Below are positions 15,752 to 22,633 of a DNA stretch of 22,633 nt, one piece after another. Location of the stretch: assembly GCA_964372035.1 (NCBI GenBank), contig CAYJPK010000030.1, positions 1-22,633 on the forward strand. The letters are read 5' to 3'. The stretch is from CAYJPK01 sp964372035 (GTDB lineage Bacteria; Desulfobacterota; Desulfovibrionia; Desulfovibrionales; Desulfovibrionaceae). A program made the translations under genes and the position numbers. The notes under the pieces were generated by a model. The model was not told the origin of the DNA, did not search any database, and worked only from the letters and a program-made list of their open reading frames with translations. Numbering within the stretch: the stretch's first letter is position 1; each line of letters begins with the position of its first letter.

Positions 15752-17337
15752 TGTTAAAAAATATTTCGACTTTAATTCTATTATTTTTGTTTTTTTCTTG
15801 TTTTATGCTTGATGCTAGAACAAGCCTTGCAACGAATTCTAAAGAAAAAAATGAACTTATTTTAATTCTAAATAGTGAACCACAAGAAGGCTTTGACCCT
15901 ACAACTGGCTGGGGAGCTACCAGCACACCGCTTTTCCAAAGTACTTTAGTTTATTTTCATGGTAAAAATTTAGAGCTTGCTTATGACTTTGCAACTAGCT
16001 ATAATATTAGCGATAATTCTCTTGTTTGGACCTTTAAACTTAGAGATGATGTTTATTGTAGCGATGGAACAAAATTAAGTGCAAGTGATGTTGCATTTAC
16101 CTTTAATAAGGCTAAAAATAGCGCATCAATGTTAGATTTAACAGAGCTTAAAAGCGTTAAAGCTCTTGATGAAACAACTGTTGAATTTACTCTGCATAAG
16201 CCACAAATCACTTTTTTACATAGTCTTGCAAAAATTGGCATTGTTCCACAAAAACTATATGATGAAAACTATAGTCAAAAGCCTGTTGGTAGCGGTCCTT
16301 TTACCTTACTACAATGGGATAAAGGGCAACAAGCTATACTTGGTATAAATGATAAATATTACGGCAAAAAACCAGAGCTTAGCAAAATTATTATACTTTT
16401 TATGGACGAAAATTCAGCATTTAATGCCATGAAAGCAGGGCTTGCCGATATTAGCTATACCTCACAAAATCTTGCCTTAAATAAGCTTGATAGCTTTAAA
16501 TTACTGCGCTTTAAAACGATTGATAACAGAGGCATAACAATGCCAGTTTTGGAGCATAAAGTTATTAATAACAAAAAAGTTGGCAATGATATTACGGCTG
16601 ATATTGCAATTAGAAGGGCTCTATCTTACGGTATTGACCGTGAAAAACTTGTGCAAGACAGCCTAAATGGTTTCGGTGTACCTGCATTTTCTGAGTGCGA
16701 TTCCATGCCTTGGGCAAATGATGCTTCTATCGTCAGCTATGATTTAGACTTTGCAATTAAGCTTTTGAATCAGGCAGGTTGGACGCTTGAAGCTGATGAC
16801 AAAATCCGCAAAAAAAATGGAAAAAAAGCTGAATTTACCTTGCTTTATGCGGCTGATAGAGAAGAACGTCAGGCAATAGCCTATGCTATTTCAGAGCAAG
16901 CAAAAGAGCTTGGCATCAATATAATTGTTAAAGGTGCGAGCTGGGATCAAATTGAAAAAGAAATGCTTTTTACACCAATTGTAATTGGTTGGGGTTCACA
17001 AAATCCACTTGAAACTTATTTGCTTTATCACAGTTCAAACAAAGGTTTAGATTATTATAACCCTGAAAATTATAGCAATAAAATTGTTGATGGCTATCTT
17101 GAAAAAGCTATGAGCGAACGTGAAGAATCAAGAGCTTATGAACAGCTCAAACTTTCAAAGTGGGACGGCAAAACAGGAACTAGCACACAAGGTGACACTC
17201 CATTAATTTGGTATCTAAATATTGATCACCTCTTTTTTGCTGATAAAGACTTAATTATTCCAGAGCAGAAAATACACCCACATGAGCATGGTTGGATTAT
17301 TGTAAGCAATTTAAAAGATTGGAAATGGTCTAAGTAA
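15751..17337 (+). CDS. ABC transporter substrate-binding protein, SBP family 5 (nickel/peptide type)
   Basis: This 528-residue extracytoplasmic binding protein belongs to the family that includes NikA, DppA and OppA. The family pattern is visible: FDPTTGWG (48-55), the L-Y-W-TFKLRDDVYCSDGTKLSASDVAFTF run (about 92-118), VGSGPFTLLQWDKG, and IRRALSYGIDREKLV. The N-terminus is a hydrophobic export signal. C17 in LFFSC could be a lipid anchor, but the lipobox is poor, so a normal signal peptidase cut near SLA is also possible. The C-terminus has three alternate histidines (H509, H511, H513) in HPHEHGW, which could help bind a metal or metal chelate. Nickel, cobalt, a metallophore or peptides all remain possible cargoes. 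The start overlaps the kdsD stop. Confidence 0.87.
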   Translation: MLKNISTLILLFLFFSCFMLDARTSLATNSKEKNELILILNSEPQEGFDPTTGWGATSTPLFQSTLVYFHGKNLELAYDFATSYNISDNSLVWTFKLRDDVYCSDGTKLSASDVAFTFNKAKNSASMLDLTELKSVKALDETTVEFTLHKPQITFLHSLAKIGIVPQKLYDENYSQKPVGSGPFTLLQWDKGQQAILGINDKYYGKKPELSKIIILFMDENSAFNAMKAGLADISYTSQNLALNKLDSFKLLRFKTIDNRGITMPVLEHKVINNKKVGNDITADIAIRRALSYGIDREKLVQDSLNGFGVPAFSECDSMPWANDASIVSYDLDFAIKLLNQAGWTLEADDKIRKKNGKKAEFTLLYAADREERQAIAYAISEQAKELGINIIVKGASWDQIEKEMLFTPIVIGWGSQNPLETYLLYHSSNKGLDYYNPENYSNKIVDGYLEKAMSEREESRAYEQLKLSKWDGKTGTSTQGDTPLIWYLNIDHLFFADKDLIIPEQKIHPHEHGWIIVSNLKDWKWSK

Positions 17338-18302
17338 TGATTTATATTGGCAAAACTCTTTTACGTCTTATATTGCTTTTATTTTGCGTAAGCCTTTTTG
17401 CGTTTTGCCTAATAGAATATTCTCCAATTGACCCTATAAATGCCTACTTAAATTCTGCCTATGCCGTTAGCCCAGAACAAAAAGCTGAGCTTGCAAAATA
17501 TTTTGGACTAGATAAATCTGCTTATGAACGCTTTGGGACTTGGATTTACAATATTTTTCAACTAGACTTTGGTTTTTCAACAATTTATCGTATACCTGTA
17601 ATTGAAGTAATTAAGGATAAAGCCCTAAATTCATTGCTGTTAATGCTTTTTGCGTGGCTACTTTCTGGAGCTTTTGGACTTAGCCTTGGGATTATAATGG
17701 GAGTAAATGCTCAGAATAAGTGGGGTAAAATCTTAAAAGTTATTTGCCTAAGCCTTTGTGCTATTCCAACTTTTTTACTTGGTATCATATTTTTGTTAAT
17801 TTTTTCTGTATGGCTTGACTTATTTCCGATTGGCTTTAGTGTGCCAATTGGAGTTTTAGCACAAGATGTCAGTATCTTACAAAAAATTCATCATTTAATT
17901 TTGCCTGCCTTAGTTTTAGCTTTATCTTCTTTTGCAAATATTGCACTACACACTAGGGAAAAAATGATAAGCGTTTTGCAAAGTGATTATATTTTACTTG
18001 CTAAAACAAGGACTTATTCAAAAAATAAAATAATTATACGCCATGGGCTTAGAAATATTTTATTGCCCGCAATTAGCTTACAATTTGCTTATTTAAATGA
18101 AATATTTGGCGGTAGTATTTTAGCTGAAACAGTTTTTTCCTACCCTGGTCTTGGCAGTGCAATTGTTGAAGCTGGCTTAAAAAGTGATGTAGCGTTATTA
18201 CTTGGAATTGCCATTTTCAGTGCATTATTTGTTTTTAGCGGCAATTTAATTGCTAATGTTTTATATGGCTACATTGATCCAAAAATTAGGCTAACTAAAT
18301 AA
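17337..18302 (+). CDS. ABC transporter permease (DppB/NikB type)
   Basis: This 321-residue inner-membrane protein has six predicted spans and is the first of two permeases of the family-5 importer. The N-terminal span with FCLIEYSPIDPINAYL (about residues 21-36) and the long loop before the second span are typical of the DppB/NikB type. The cytoplasmic coupling loop is ALHTREKMISVLQSDYILLAKTRTYSKNKIIIRHGLRNILLPAIS (about 202-246), with the family's Y-I--A---G/S-----I--H---N---P pattern. The start overlaps the binding-protein stop as TAATG, and its own stop overlaps the next start the same way, so the subunits are made in fixed ratio. Confidence 0.91.
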   Translation: MIYIGKTLLRLILLLFCVSLFAFCLIEYSPIDPINAYLNSAYAVSPEQKAELAKYFGLDKSAYERFGTWIYNIFQLDFGFSTIYRIPVIEVIKDKALNSLLLMLFAWLLSGAFGLSLGIIMGVNAQNKWGKILKVICLSLCAIPTFLLGIIFLLIFSVWLDLFPIGFSVPIGVLAQDVSILQKIHHLILPALVLALSSFANIALHTREKMISVLQSDYILLAKTRTYSKNKIIIRHGLRNILLPAISLQFAYLNEIFGGSILAETVFSYPGLGSAIVEAGLKSDVALLLGIAIFSALFVFSGNLIANVLYGYIDPKIRLTK

Positions 18303-19114
18303 TGAATATCCGTCAAATTGCTTTAATTAAACTTTGTATCATTGCAAGTATCCTATTATTTTTAATAATTTTTGGGCTTAGCATTGATGACGAATTAGTA
18401 AATGTTAATTTTAAGCAAAAAAATCTATCGCCATCGCTCACTCATTTTTTTGGCACTGATTGGCTTGGAAGAGATGTTTTTTATCGTACTTTGCGTGGTA
18501 TTTCAAATAGTCTATTGATTGGTATTAGTGCGGCCTGCATAAGCTCAATAATATCCTTTATTATTGGCTGCTCTGCTGGTTTATTTCCAAAGTGGATTGA
18601 TGAAATTTGTTCTTTTCTAATTGATTTATTTATTAGTGTTCCGCATTTAATCTTACTTTTGCTAATTTCTTTTGCACTTGGCGGAGGAGTTTTTGGAGTA
18701 ACAATCGGAATTATTTTTTCACACTGGACATCGCTAGCAAGAGTTATGCGAGCAGAAGTCTTGCAACTTCGTGAAGAGCAATATATCAAACAAGCTGCAA
18801 AACTTGGTAATTCTAGATTAAAAATTGCATTAAAGCATATTTTCCCTAGTATTATTCCGCAATTTATTATTGGGATAATTTTATTATTTCCGCATGCAAT
18901 CTTACATGAATCAGCAATTAGCTTTTTAGGCTTTGGCTTATCACCTGAAGGTGCTTCAATTGGAATTATGCTTTCTGAGAGTTTGCGCTATATTAGTTCA
19001 AATATGTGGTGGCTATTCTTACCTGGAATTAGCTTAGTTATAATTGTAATATTATTTGATTTTTTAGGTGAAAACTGCAAAAAAATCTTAAGTTCTGAAC
19101 AAATTTGGAGATAA
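18302..19114 (+). CDS. ABC transporter permease (DppC/NikC type)
   Basis: This 270-residue permease is the partner of the preceding one. The opening hydrophobic span is followed by HFFGTDWLGRDVFYRTLRGISNSLLIG (about 48-74), the conserved GTD-LGRD-F mark of DppC/OppC/NikC proteins. The coupling loop is near residues 140-180 (ARVMRAEVLQLREEQYIKQAAKLGNSRLKIALKHIFPSIIPQ). It ends with SAISFLGFGLSPEGASIGIMLSE, also conserved. Five to six membrane spans are predicted. It is slightly shorter than many relatives but has all marks. One base separates it from the first ATPase gene. Confidence 0.91.
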   Translation: MNIRQIALIKLCIIASILLFLIIFGLSIDDELVNVNFKQKNLSPSLTHFFGTDWLGRDVFYRTLRGISNSLLIGISAACISSIISFIIGCSAGLFPKWIDEICSFLIDLFISVPHLILLLLISFALGGGVFGVTIGIIFSHWTSLARVMRAEVLQLREEQYIKQAAKLGNSRLKIALKHIFPSIIPQFIIGIILLFPHAILHESAISFLGFGLSPEGASIGIMLSESLRYISSNMWWLFLPGISLVIIVILFDFLGENCKKILSSEQIWR

Positions 19115-19115
19115 A

Positions 19116-19973
19116 ATGCAAGCACTTTTAGAAATAAATAATTTATGCGTTGAGTTTAAAATTTTTCAAAACTATTTTAAACAAAAAGACTTAAAAGTAA
19201 TAAAAAACCTATCGTTAAAATTATATGAATCTGAAATACTTGCCATTGTAGGCTCTAGTGGTAGTGGAAAAAGTGTATTTTCAGCTGCTTTAATGGGAAT
19301 TTTAGCAAAAAATGCCAAAGTTTCAGGAACAATTTTGTATAAGGGAAAAGAACTTGCAAATATATGTAATTTTGCAAGCTTAATTCCACAATCTGTTTCA
19401 TATCTTGACCCTTTGATGAGGGTTAAAAATCAAATAAAATTAAGTGATAATCCGCTAAGCACCAAAATAGGAGATAAGTATCCTTTTGAATGTTCTGGAG
19501 GCATGATACGCAGTGCAATGCTTGATTTAATTGATGATAAAGGCGCAAAAATCATTATTGCTGATGAGCCAACACCTGGGCTTGATACACAAAGTGCTGC
19601 AAGAAGTTTGCAAAAATTACAAGATGCTAAGAACAAGGGTAAATCCATTATTTTAATTACGCATGATATTGATTTAGCACTTGAAATTGCAGATAAAATT
19701 GCTGTTTTTTATAACGGAACTATTATTGAGATTGCAAACAAAGAAGACTTTACCCAAGATGCTAGCAAGCTACGTCACCCATATACAAAAGCTCTCTATA
19801 AAGCTTTACCACAAAATGGTTTTGAGGCTTATGAAATCCCTAGAATAAGCGATGAAAACACTTGTTTTTGTGCCGGTATATGCAAGTTTTTCGATGAAGC
19901 TTGCACCAAAACAATTGAATTAAAAGAAATAAATAGCGGATTTGTGAGGTGTAGTCATGCGCCTTTATGGTAA
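19116..19973 (+). CDS. ABC transporter ATP-binding protein 1 (DppD/NikD type, atypical)
   Basis: This 285-residue ATPase powers the importer. Walker A GSSGSGKS (46-53), Q-loop Q92, Walker B IIIADE (146-151) and the switch histidine H183 are intact. The signature reads CSGGM (126-130) rather than LSGGQ, and only about 34 residues separate it from the Q-loop, roughly half the usual helical subdomain. The C-terminal OppD-type tail is present, with HPYTKALYKALP (221-232) and five cysteines at 250, 252, 256, 263 and 279, as in DppD/OppD tails where a cysteine cluster is common and sometimes binds an iron-sulphur group. It overlaps the next gene by 17 bases. Confidence 0.88.
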   Translation: MQALLEINNLCVEFKIFQNYFKQKDLKVIKNLSLKLYESEILAIVGSSGSGKSVFSAALMGILAKNAKVSGTILYKGKELANICNFASLIPQSVSYLDPLMRVKNQIKLSDNPLSTKIGDKYPFECSGGMIRSAMLDLIDDKGAKIIIADEPTPGLDTQSAARSLQKLQDAKNKGKSIILITHDIDLALEIADKIAVFYNGTIIEIANKEDFTQDASKLRHPYTKALYKALPQNGFEAYEIPRISDENTCFCAGICKFFDEACTKTIELKEINSGFVRCSHAPLW

Positions 19974-20571
19974 AAATTTGAGCTTTGCCTATGATAATAG
20001 AAATTTCTTATTTAAAAATATTGATATAAGCTTAGAACAAGGTGATTCTACCTGTATTTTTGCAAAAAGCGGTTATGGTAAAAGCACCTTGGCAAAAATA
20101 CTTTCTGGATATTTAGAGCCAAACACAGGTAGTGTTTTCATTGATGATAAGCCACTAGCACAAAAAGGGTTTTGCCCTGTCCAACTAATTTATCAGCACC
20201 CTGAAAAAAGTGTAAACCCTAAACTTCGTATACATGAAATACTTAATGAAGCTGGTGAGTTCGATAAAAATCTTTTAAAGCGTATTGGCTTAAATGAATC
20301 TTGTTTAAACCGTTTTCCATATGAAGTTTCAGGAGGTCAATTACAACGACTTCTAGTGGCTAGAGTTTTCAAGGACGAAACAAAATTCATTATCGCCGAT
20401 GAAATCACAACTATGCTAGATGCAATTCATCAAGCTAATATTTGGAAATTTGTACTAGAGCAAGTTAAAGATAGAAATATTGGCTTATTAGTAATTACGC
20501 ATAATATGCATCTTGCAAAGCGCACTTGTAATAATATTATTGATTTTGCTAAACTATGTGAAAAGAGCTAG
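19957..20571 (+). CDS. ABC transporter ATP-binding protein 2 (short, OppF-related)
   Basis: This 204-residue ATPase is the second motor of the importer. Walker A is AKSGYGKS (36-43), with Ala where the first Gly is expected. Q-loop Q80 lies in PVQLIYQHPEKSVNP, the signature is VSGGQ (124-128), Walker B is FIIADE (144-149) with the catalytic Glu present, and the switch histidine is H182. The segment DEITTMLDAIHQANIW and the PVQLI-QHPE block mark a known subgroup of short ATPases paired with family-5 importers. It lacks the C-terminal domain of OppF. It begins inside the end of the preceding gene and ends the operon. The Ala in the P-loop is unusual but may be tolerated, because the GKS core is intact. 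Confidence 0.87.
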   Translation: MRLYGKNLSFAYDNRNFLFKNIDISLEQGDSTCIFAKSGYGKSTLAKILSGYLEPNTGSVFIDDKPLAQKGFCPVQLIYQHPEKSVNPKLRIHEILNEAGEFDKNLLKRIGLNESCLNRFPYEVSGGQLQRLLVARVFKDETKFIIADEITTMLDAIHQANIWKFVLEQVKDRNIGLLVITHNMHLAKRTCNNIIDFAKLCEKS

Positions 20572-20587
20572 GCTTTTTAGACCTAGC
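20567..20587. terminator. Shared hairpin between convergent operons
   Basis: GCTAGG and CCTAGC form a 6-bp stem around nine bases, overlapping the last codons of the ATPase gene and facing the OsmC gene. The minus strand continues with TCTTTTC, a weak U-tract; the plus strand continues with CCCTAAAATTTT. It may serve as a weak terminator in both directions. Confidence 0.5.
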
Positions 20588-20596
20588 CCTAAAATT

Positions 20597-21004
20597 TTAT
20601 TGCCAAACAAAGTTAAATACTTGCTCAACATCAACAGATAAACTTTTATGCACAGGGCATGTTTTTGCTGCATTAGCAATTGCTTTTTTGTCTTTATCAG
20701 AAAAATTATTTGCAGGCATTGTAAAAGTAACTTCAACTTTAGCAATGCGGCGTGGGTCAGCTGCCATAACTTTTATAATATCAAGTTTTGTACCCTTAAT
20801 ATCAATACCATGTGATTGAGCGTACAGCCCCATAATTGTGACAGCACAAGCACCAACAGAGCTAGCACATAAATCAGTCGGAGAAAAACCCTCGCCCTTG
20901 CCACCATTATCAGTTGGAGCATCAGTAATTATAGTAGTGTTGCTATCAACGTGAGTTAAAGAACAACGTAAATCACCAAGATATTCTGCTTTTAAAGTTG
21001 CCAT
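20597..21004 (-). CDS. OsmC/Ohr-family peroxide-handling protein
   Basis: This 135-residue OsmC-fold protein belongs to a family whose members reduce organic hydroperoxides through a pair of cysteines. The pair is most likely C53 (SVGACAVTIMG) and C116 (KTCPVHKSL); C46 is an additional cysteine close by. The conserved lead GEGFSPTDLCASSVGAC (37-53) is clear. The N-terminus, where family members vary, gives no clue to the natural substrate; YhfA-like proteins of unknown role are the other option. It has a strong AGGAGG ribosome site and its own likely promoter upstream. Confidence 0.9.
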   Translation of the reverse strand: MATLKAEYLGDLRCSLTHVDSNTTIITDAPTDNGGKGEGFSPTDLCASSVGACAVTIMGLYAQSHGIDIKGTKLDIIKVMAADPRRIAKVEVTFTMPANNFSDKDKKAIANAAKTCPVHKSLSVDVEQVFNFVWQ

Positions 21005-21042
21005 TATAAGCCTCCTAAATAGTTAATATTTATTTTTATATT

Positions 21043-21072
21043 AAAATACGCTCATTCATTCTAAAATGTCAA
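21043..21072 (-). promoter_or_regulatory. Probable promoter of the OsmC-family gene
   Basis: A consensus TTGACA (21067-21072) and TATTTT (21043-21048) are 18 bases apart on the minus strand, about 40 bases before the ATG. It directly follows the terminator of the upstream TSCPD gene, so the OsmC gene is transcribed on its own. Confidence 0.6.
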
Positions 21073-21075
21073 GAA

Positions 21076-21113
21076 AATAAAAAAGACATGAACTATAAAA
21101 ATTCATGTCTTTT
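21076..21113 (-). terminator. Rho-independent terminator of the TSCPD gene
   Basis: The perfect 12-bp stem AAAAGACATGAA (21081-21092) with TTCATGTCTTTT (21102-21113) is followed on the minus strand by TTTTTTATTTTC. It starts about 24 bases after the TSCPD stop codon. Confidence 0.85.
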
Positions 21114-21136
21114 AATTTCATACTAAAATTTAAAAA

Positions 21137-21373
21137 TTATATCGCATTTGAAAGAGCGATCGCAAGCTGGTCAGGGCATGACGTTGGCTTAGTGCCACAG
21201 GTAATACCACGAAATTTATCAACAACTTCTGATATTTCCATACCAACAACTATTTGACCAATACCTAAAAGATTACCAGGACAGCCACCATCAAAGTTAA
21301 CTGATTTAATTTTTGTGCCATCAAGTTCATATGAAATACTTTTAGAGCATACGCCCTTTGTAGAATAAACCAT
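21137..21373 (-). CDS. Four-cysteine TSCPD-domain protein (TIGR03905-like)
   Basis: This is a small protein of 78 residues with four cysteines, C9, C31, C59 and C66. It ends with the motif TSCPDQLAIAL (64-74) that names the TSCPD domain. This small stand-alone family has no established function; a similar domain occurs at the C-terminus of some vitamin B12-dependent ribonucleotide reductases. The pattern GGCPGNLLGIGQIVVG (29-44) and CGTKPTSCPDQLA suggest a metal or redox cysteine site, which is inference. The start has AGGA about eight bases upstream. A possible operator, ATGCTA-N8-TAGCAT at 21406-21425, lies in its leader. Confidence 0.87.
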   Translation of the reverse strand: MVYSTKGVCSKSISYELDGTKIKSVNFDGGCPGNLLGIGQIVVGMEISEVVDKFRGITCGTKPTSCPDQLAIALSNAI

Positions 21374-21460
21374 AATTATTTTCCTGTTCGATTAGTTTTA
21401 ATTTTATGCTAAATTAATGTAGCATTTGACGAGCGCAAAAGTTAATATGGCTAGCCTGAC

Positions 21461-21488
21461 TTGTCAAGAAAAAGCTATTTTTTATTTA
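21461..21488 (+). promoter_or_regulatory. Possible divergent promoter for the AEC permease and TSCPD gene
   Basis: TTGTCA (21461-21466) and TATTTA (21483-21488), 16 bases apart, could drive the permease. The same spot read on the minus strand gives TTGACA (21462-21467), which could be the -35 of the TSCPD gene with a weak TAACTT -10. If both are real, the two promoters share their -35 boxes and compete. This rests on hexamer matches only. Confidence 0.35.
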
Positions 21489-21509
21489 GCCTAAGTTTTA
21501 CTTGCCTAA

Positions 21510-21537
21510 GCACCAAAAAAGGTGCATCTTATTTTTT
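21510..21537 (+). terminator. Terminator-like hairpin in the leader of the AEC permease
   Basis: GCACC and GGTGC form a 5-bp stem around six A and are followed by ATCTTATTTTTTT on the plus strand, in the direction of the permease. No plus-strand gene lies upstream for it to end, so a leader attenuator is possible. The stem is short. Confidence 0.5.
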
Positions 21538-21569
21538 TGATAATTTTTACCATCTTATGTGGGATTTTT

Positions 21570-22508
21570 ATGTTTAGTTTTTATTCATCATTTTCTGTTG
21601 TTTTTCCATTACTTAGCTTAATGAGTCTTGGTTATTTTTTAACTGTTATAAAGGTTTTTGACGATGTTTTTCTAAAAAAACTGAACTCCTTGTGCTTTAA
21701 TGTCTTTATGCCATTTTTACTTTTTACTAATATTTATAGAAGTGACTTTGCAGTTTCAAGTGCAATTTCTATGGTTGGATTTGGTATTGCAAGCACAGTT
21801 ATTGTGATTTTATTGTTACTAGCAACAATGCCACGTATTATTCACGATAAGCCTGATTGTGGTGTTATGATACAGGCGATTTTTAGAAGTAACTTTGTGC
21901 TTTTTGGTATACAAATTGCGGATTCTCTTTATGGTAGCGAAAATTCAAGCACGACTGTTGTTCTAGTAGCCTTTATTATCCCTATTTATAATGTTATGGC
22001 GGTCTTGGTTCTTGCTGGTTTTTCCAATCACAAGCCTAGTATTGTTGGAATGATAAAAAAAATGATTAAAAATCCTCTTATTATTTCATCTGCTATTAGT
22101 TTTATATTTGTAGGTTTTGGTTTACATGTTCCTGACCTTTTGCTTAGCAATATGAATCAACTTGCCCAAATTGCAACTCCTGTTGCCTTAGTCGCTCTTG
22201 GAGGTACTTTCAAGTTTGGCAATCTAAAGAAATATAAATATTTACTTCTAAGTTCAACAGTATTTAAATTATTAATAATTCCAGCTATTTTTGTGCCTAT
22301 TAGCATATGGCTTGGCTTTAGAAATATGGAGTTAACAGCACTTATGTCTATGTTTGCAACGCCAACAGCCGTGACAACCTATACAATGGCTCAAAACATT
22401 GGCTCAAATCATGAACTTGCAGGTCAAATTGTTGTAGTTAGTTCGCTATTATCTGTTGTTACAATTTTCTTTTGGGTTTCATTTTTACAAGCTTACGGCT
22501 ATATTTAA
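21570..22508 (+). CDS. AEC-family permease (auxin efflux carrier / malate permease type)
   Basis: This 312-residue membrane protein has about ten spans and the two-half layout of the AEC family, whose bacterial members move malate, malonate or similar acids. Signs are the opening VVFPLLSLMSLGYFL, the conserved N-P segment MIKNPLIISSAISFIFVGFGLHVP (about 163-186), ATPVALVALGGTF near 201-213, and the late TALMSMFATPTAVTTYTMAQNIG. I chose the ATG at 21570, with GGGA five bases upstream, because it gives the usual family start. An in-frame GTG at 21522 would add 16 residues and lies inside the leader hairpin. The gene stands alone and ends in a strong terminator. Confidence 0.85.
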   Translation: MFSFYSSFSVVFPLLSLMSLGYFLTVIKVFDDVFLKKLNSLCFNVFMPFLLFTNIYRSDFAVSSAISMVGFGIASTVIVILLLLATMPRIIHDKPDCGVMIQAIFRSNFVLFGIQIADSLYGSENSSTTVVLVAFIIPIYNVMAVLVLAGFSNHKPSIVGMIKKMIKNPLIISSAISFIFVGFGLHVPDLLLSNMNQLAQIATPVALVALGGTFKFGNLKKYKYLLLSSTVFKLLIIPAIFVPISIWLGFRNMELTALMSMFATPTAVTTYTMAQNIGSNHELAGQIVVVSSLLSVVTIFFWVSFLQAYGYI

Positions 22509-22516
22509 TAAAATAT

Positions 22517-22556
22517 AAAGCCACACCTAAATTCTAAGAAAGGGTGTGGCTTTTTT
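22517..22556 (+). terminator. Rho-independent terminator of the AEC permease
   Basis: The perfect stem GCCACACC (22520-22527) with GGTGTGGC (22543-22550) is followed by six T. It starts 12 bases after the stop codon. Confidence 0.9.
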
Positions 22557-22584
22557 ATGCTTTAGAACCTCAGCTATTATTAAA

Positions 22585-22633
22585 TAGTCGATGATGAAAA
22601 ACATGTTAACATGTTGTAATAAAAAAATTAATA
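22585..22633. repeat. Second copy (end only) of the 5205-5498 palindromic element
   Basis: From TAGTCGATGATGAAAAACAT onward this matches the right end of the element at 5205-5498, read on the opposite strand, with a few changes through TTGTAATAAAA. It also holds the perfect palindrome ACATGTTAACATGT. The copy is cut off by the window edge and, like the first, starts just beyond the 3' end of a gene. Confidence 0.65.

Overview
The window is AT-rich chromosomal DNA of a Gram-negative bacterium. It carries the Kdo (lipopolysaccharide core) genes kdsA and kdsD, periplasmic binding proteins with their transporters, and predicted sigma70 promoters. The KdsA is of the cysteine-containing, metal-dependent class, which points away from enterics. 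With the TRAP and ABC solute uptake, a Fur-type regulator and a large PAS sensor, this suggests a low-GC anaerobe, perhaps of the desulfovibrio or Negativicutes type. I cannot name the species from sequence alone. There are no tRNA or rRNA genes, no insertion sequence with a transposase and no CRISPR array. A run of 100 Ns (6588-6687) is an assembly gap inside one gene.

Layout. 1-614: no gene, but three palindromes (one about 256 bp long), a purine-rich tract and a terminator. 615-4861 (minus): a four-gene operon of a COG3964 amidohydrolase followed by TRAP transporter dctP, dctQ and dctM. It has a near-consensus promoter whose -10 box lies under a perfect 9-3-9 palindrome (likely operator), and a hairpin-rich dctP-dctQ spacer. 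5205-5498: a 294-bp element with perfect 13-bp terminal inverted repeats; the end of a related copy appears at 22585-22633. 5499-9622 (minus): one giant soluble hybrid histidine kinase with eight tandem PAS units, cut by the gap. 9922-11514 (plus): an NfsB-like nitroreductase, an ABM-fold monooxygenase and a Fur-family regulator. 11517-13746 (minus): a MATE efflux protein and endonuclease IV (nfo). 13939-20571 (plus): kdsA, kdsD and a complete five-gene nickel/peptide-type ABC importer, packed as one operon with stop-start overlaps. 20597-21373 (minus): an OsmC-like protein and a four-cysteine TSCPD protein. 21570-22508 (plus): an AEC-family permease with a terminator-like hairpin in its leader.

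How the genes work together. The TRAP operon probably imports an organic acid that the cytoplasmic hydrolase deacylates or ring-opens. The kdsA-kdsD-ABC operon ties Kdo synthesis to uptake of a metal, metal chelate or peptide. The nitroreductase, monooxygenase, Fur, Nfo and OsmC genes form a loose redox and damage-response neighbourhood. The most unusual material is the non-coding DNA (palindromic elements that recur at gene ends and in spacers) and the tandem PAS sensor with its broken assembly.
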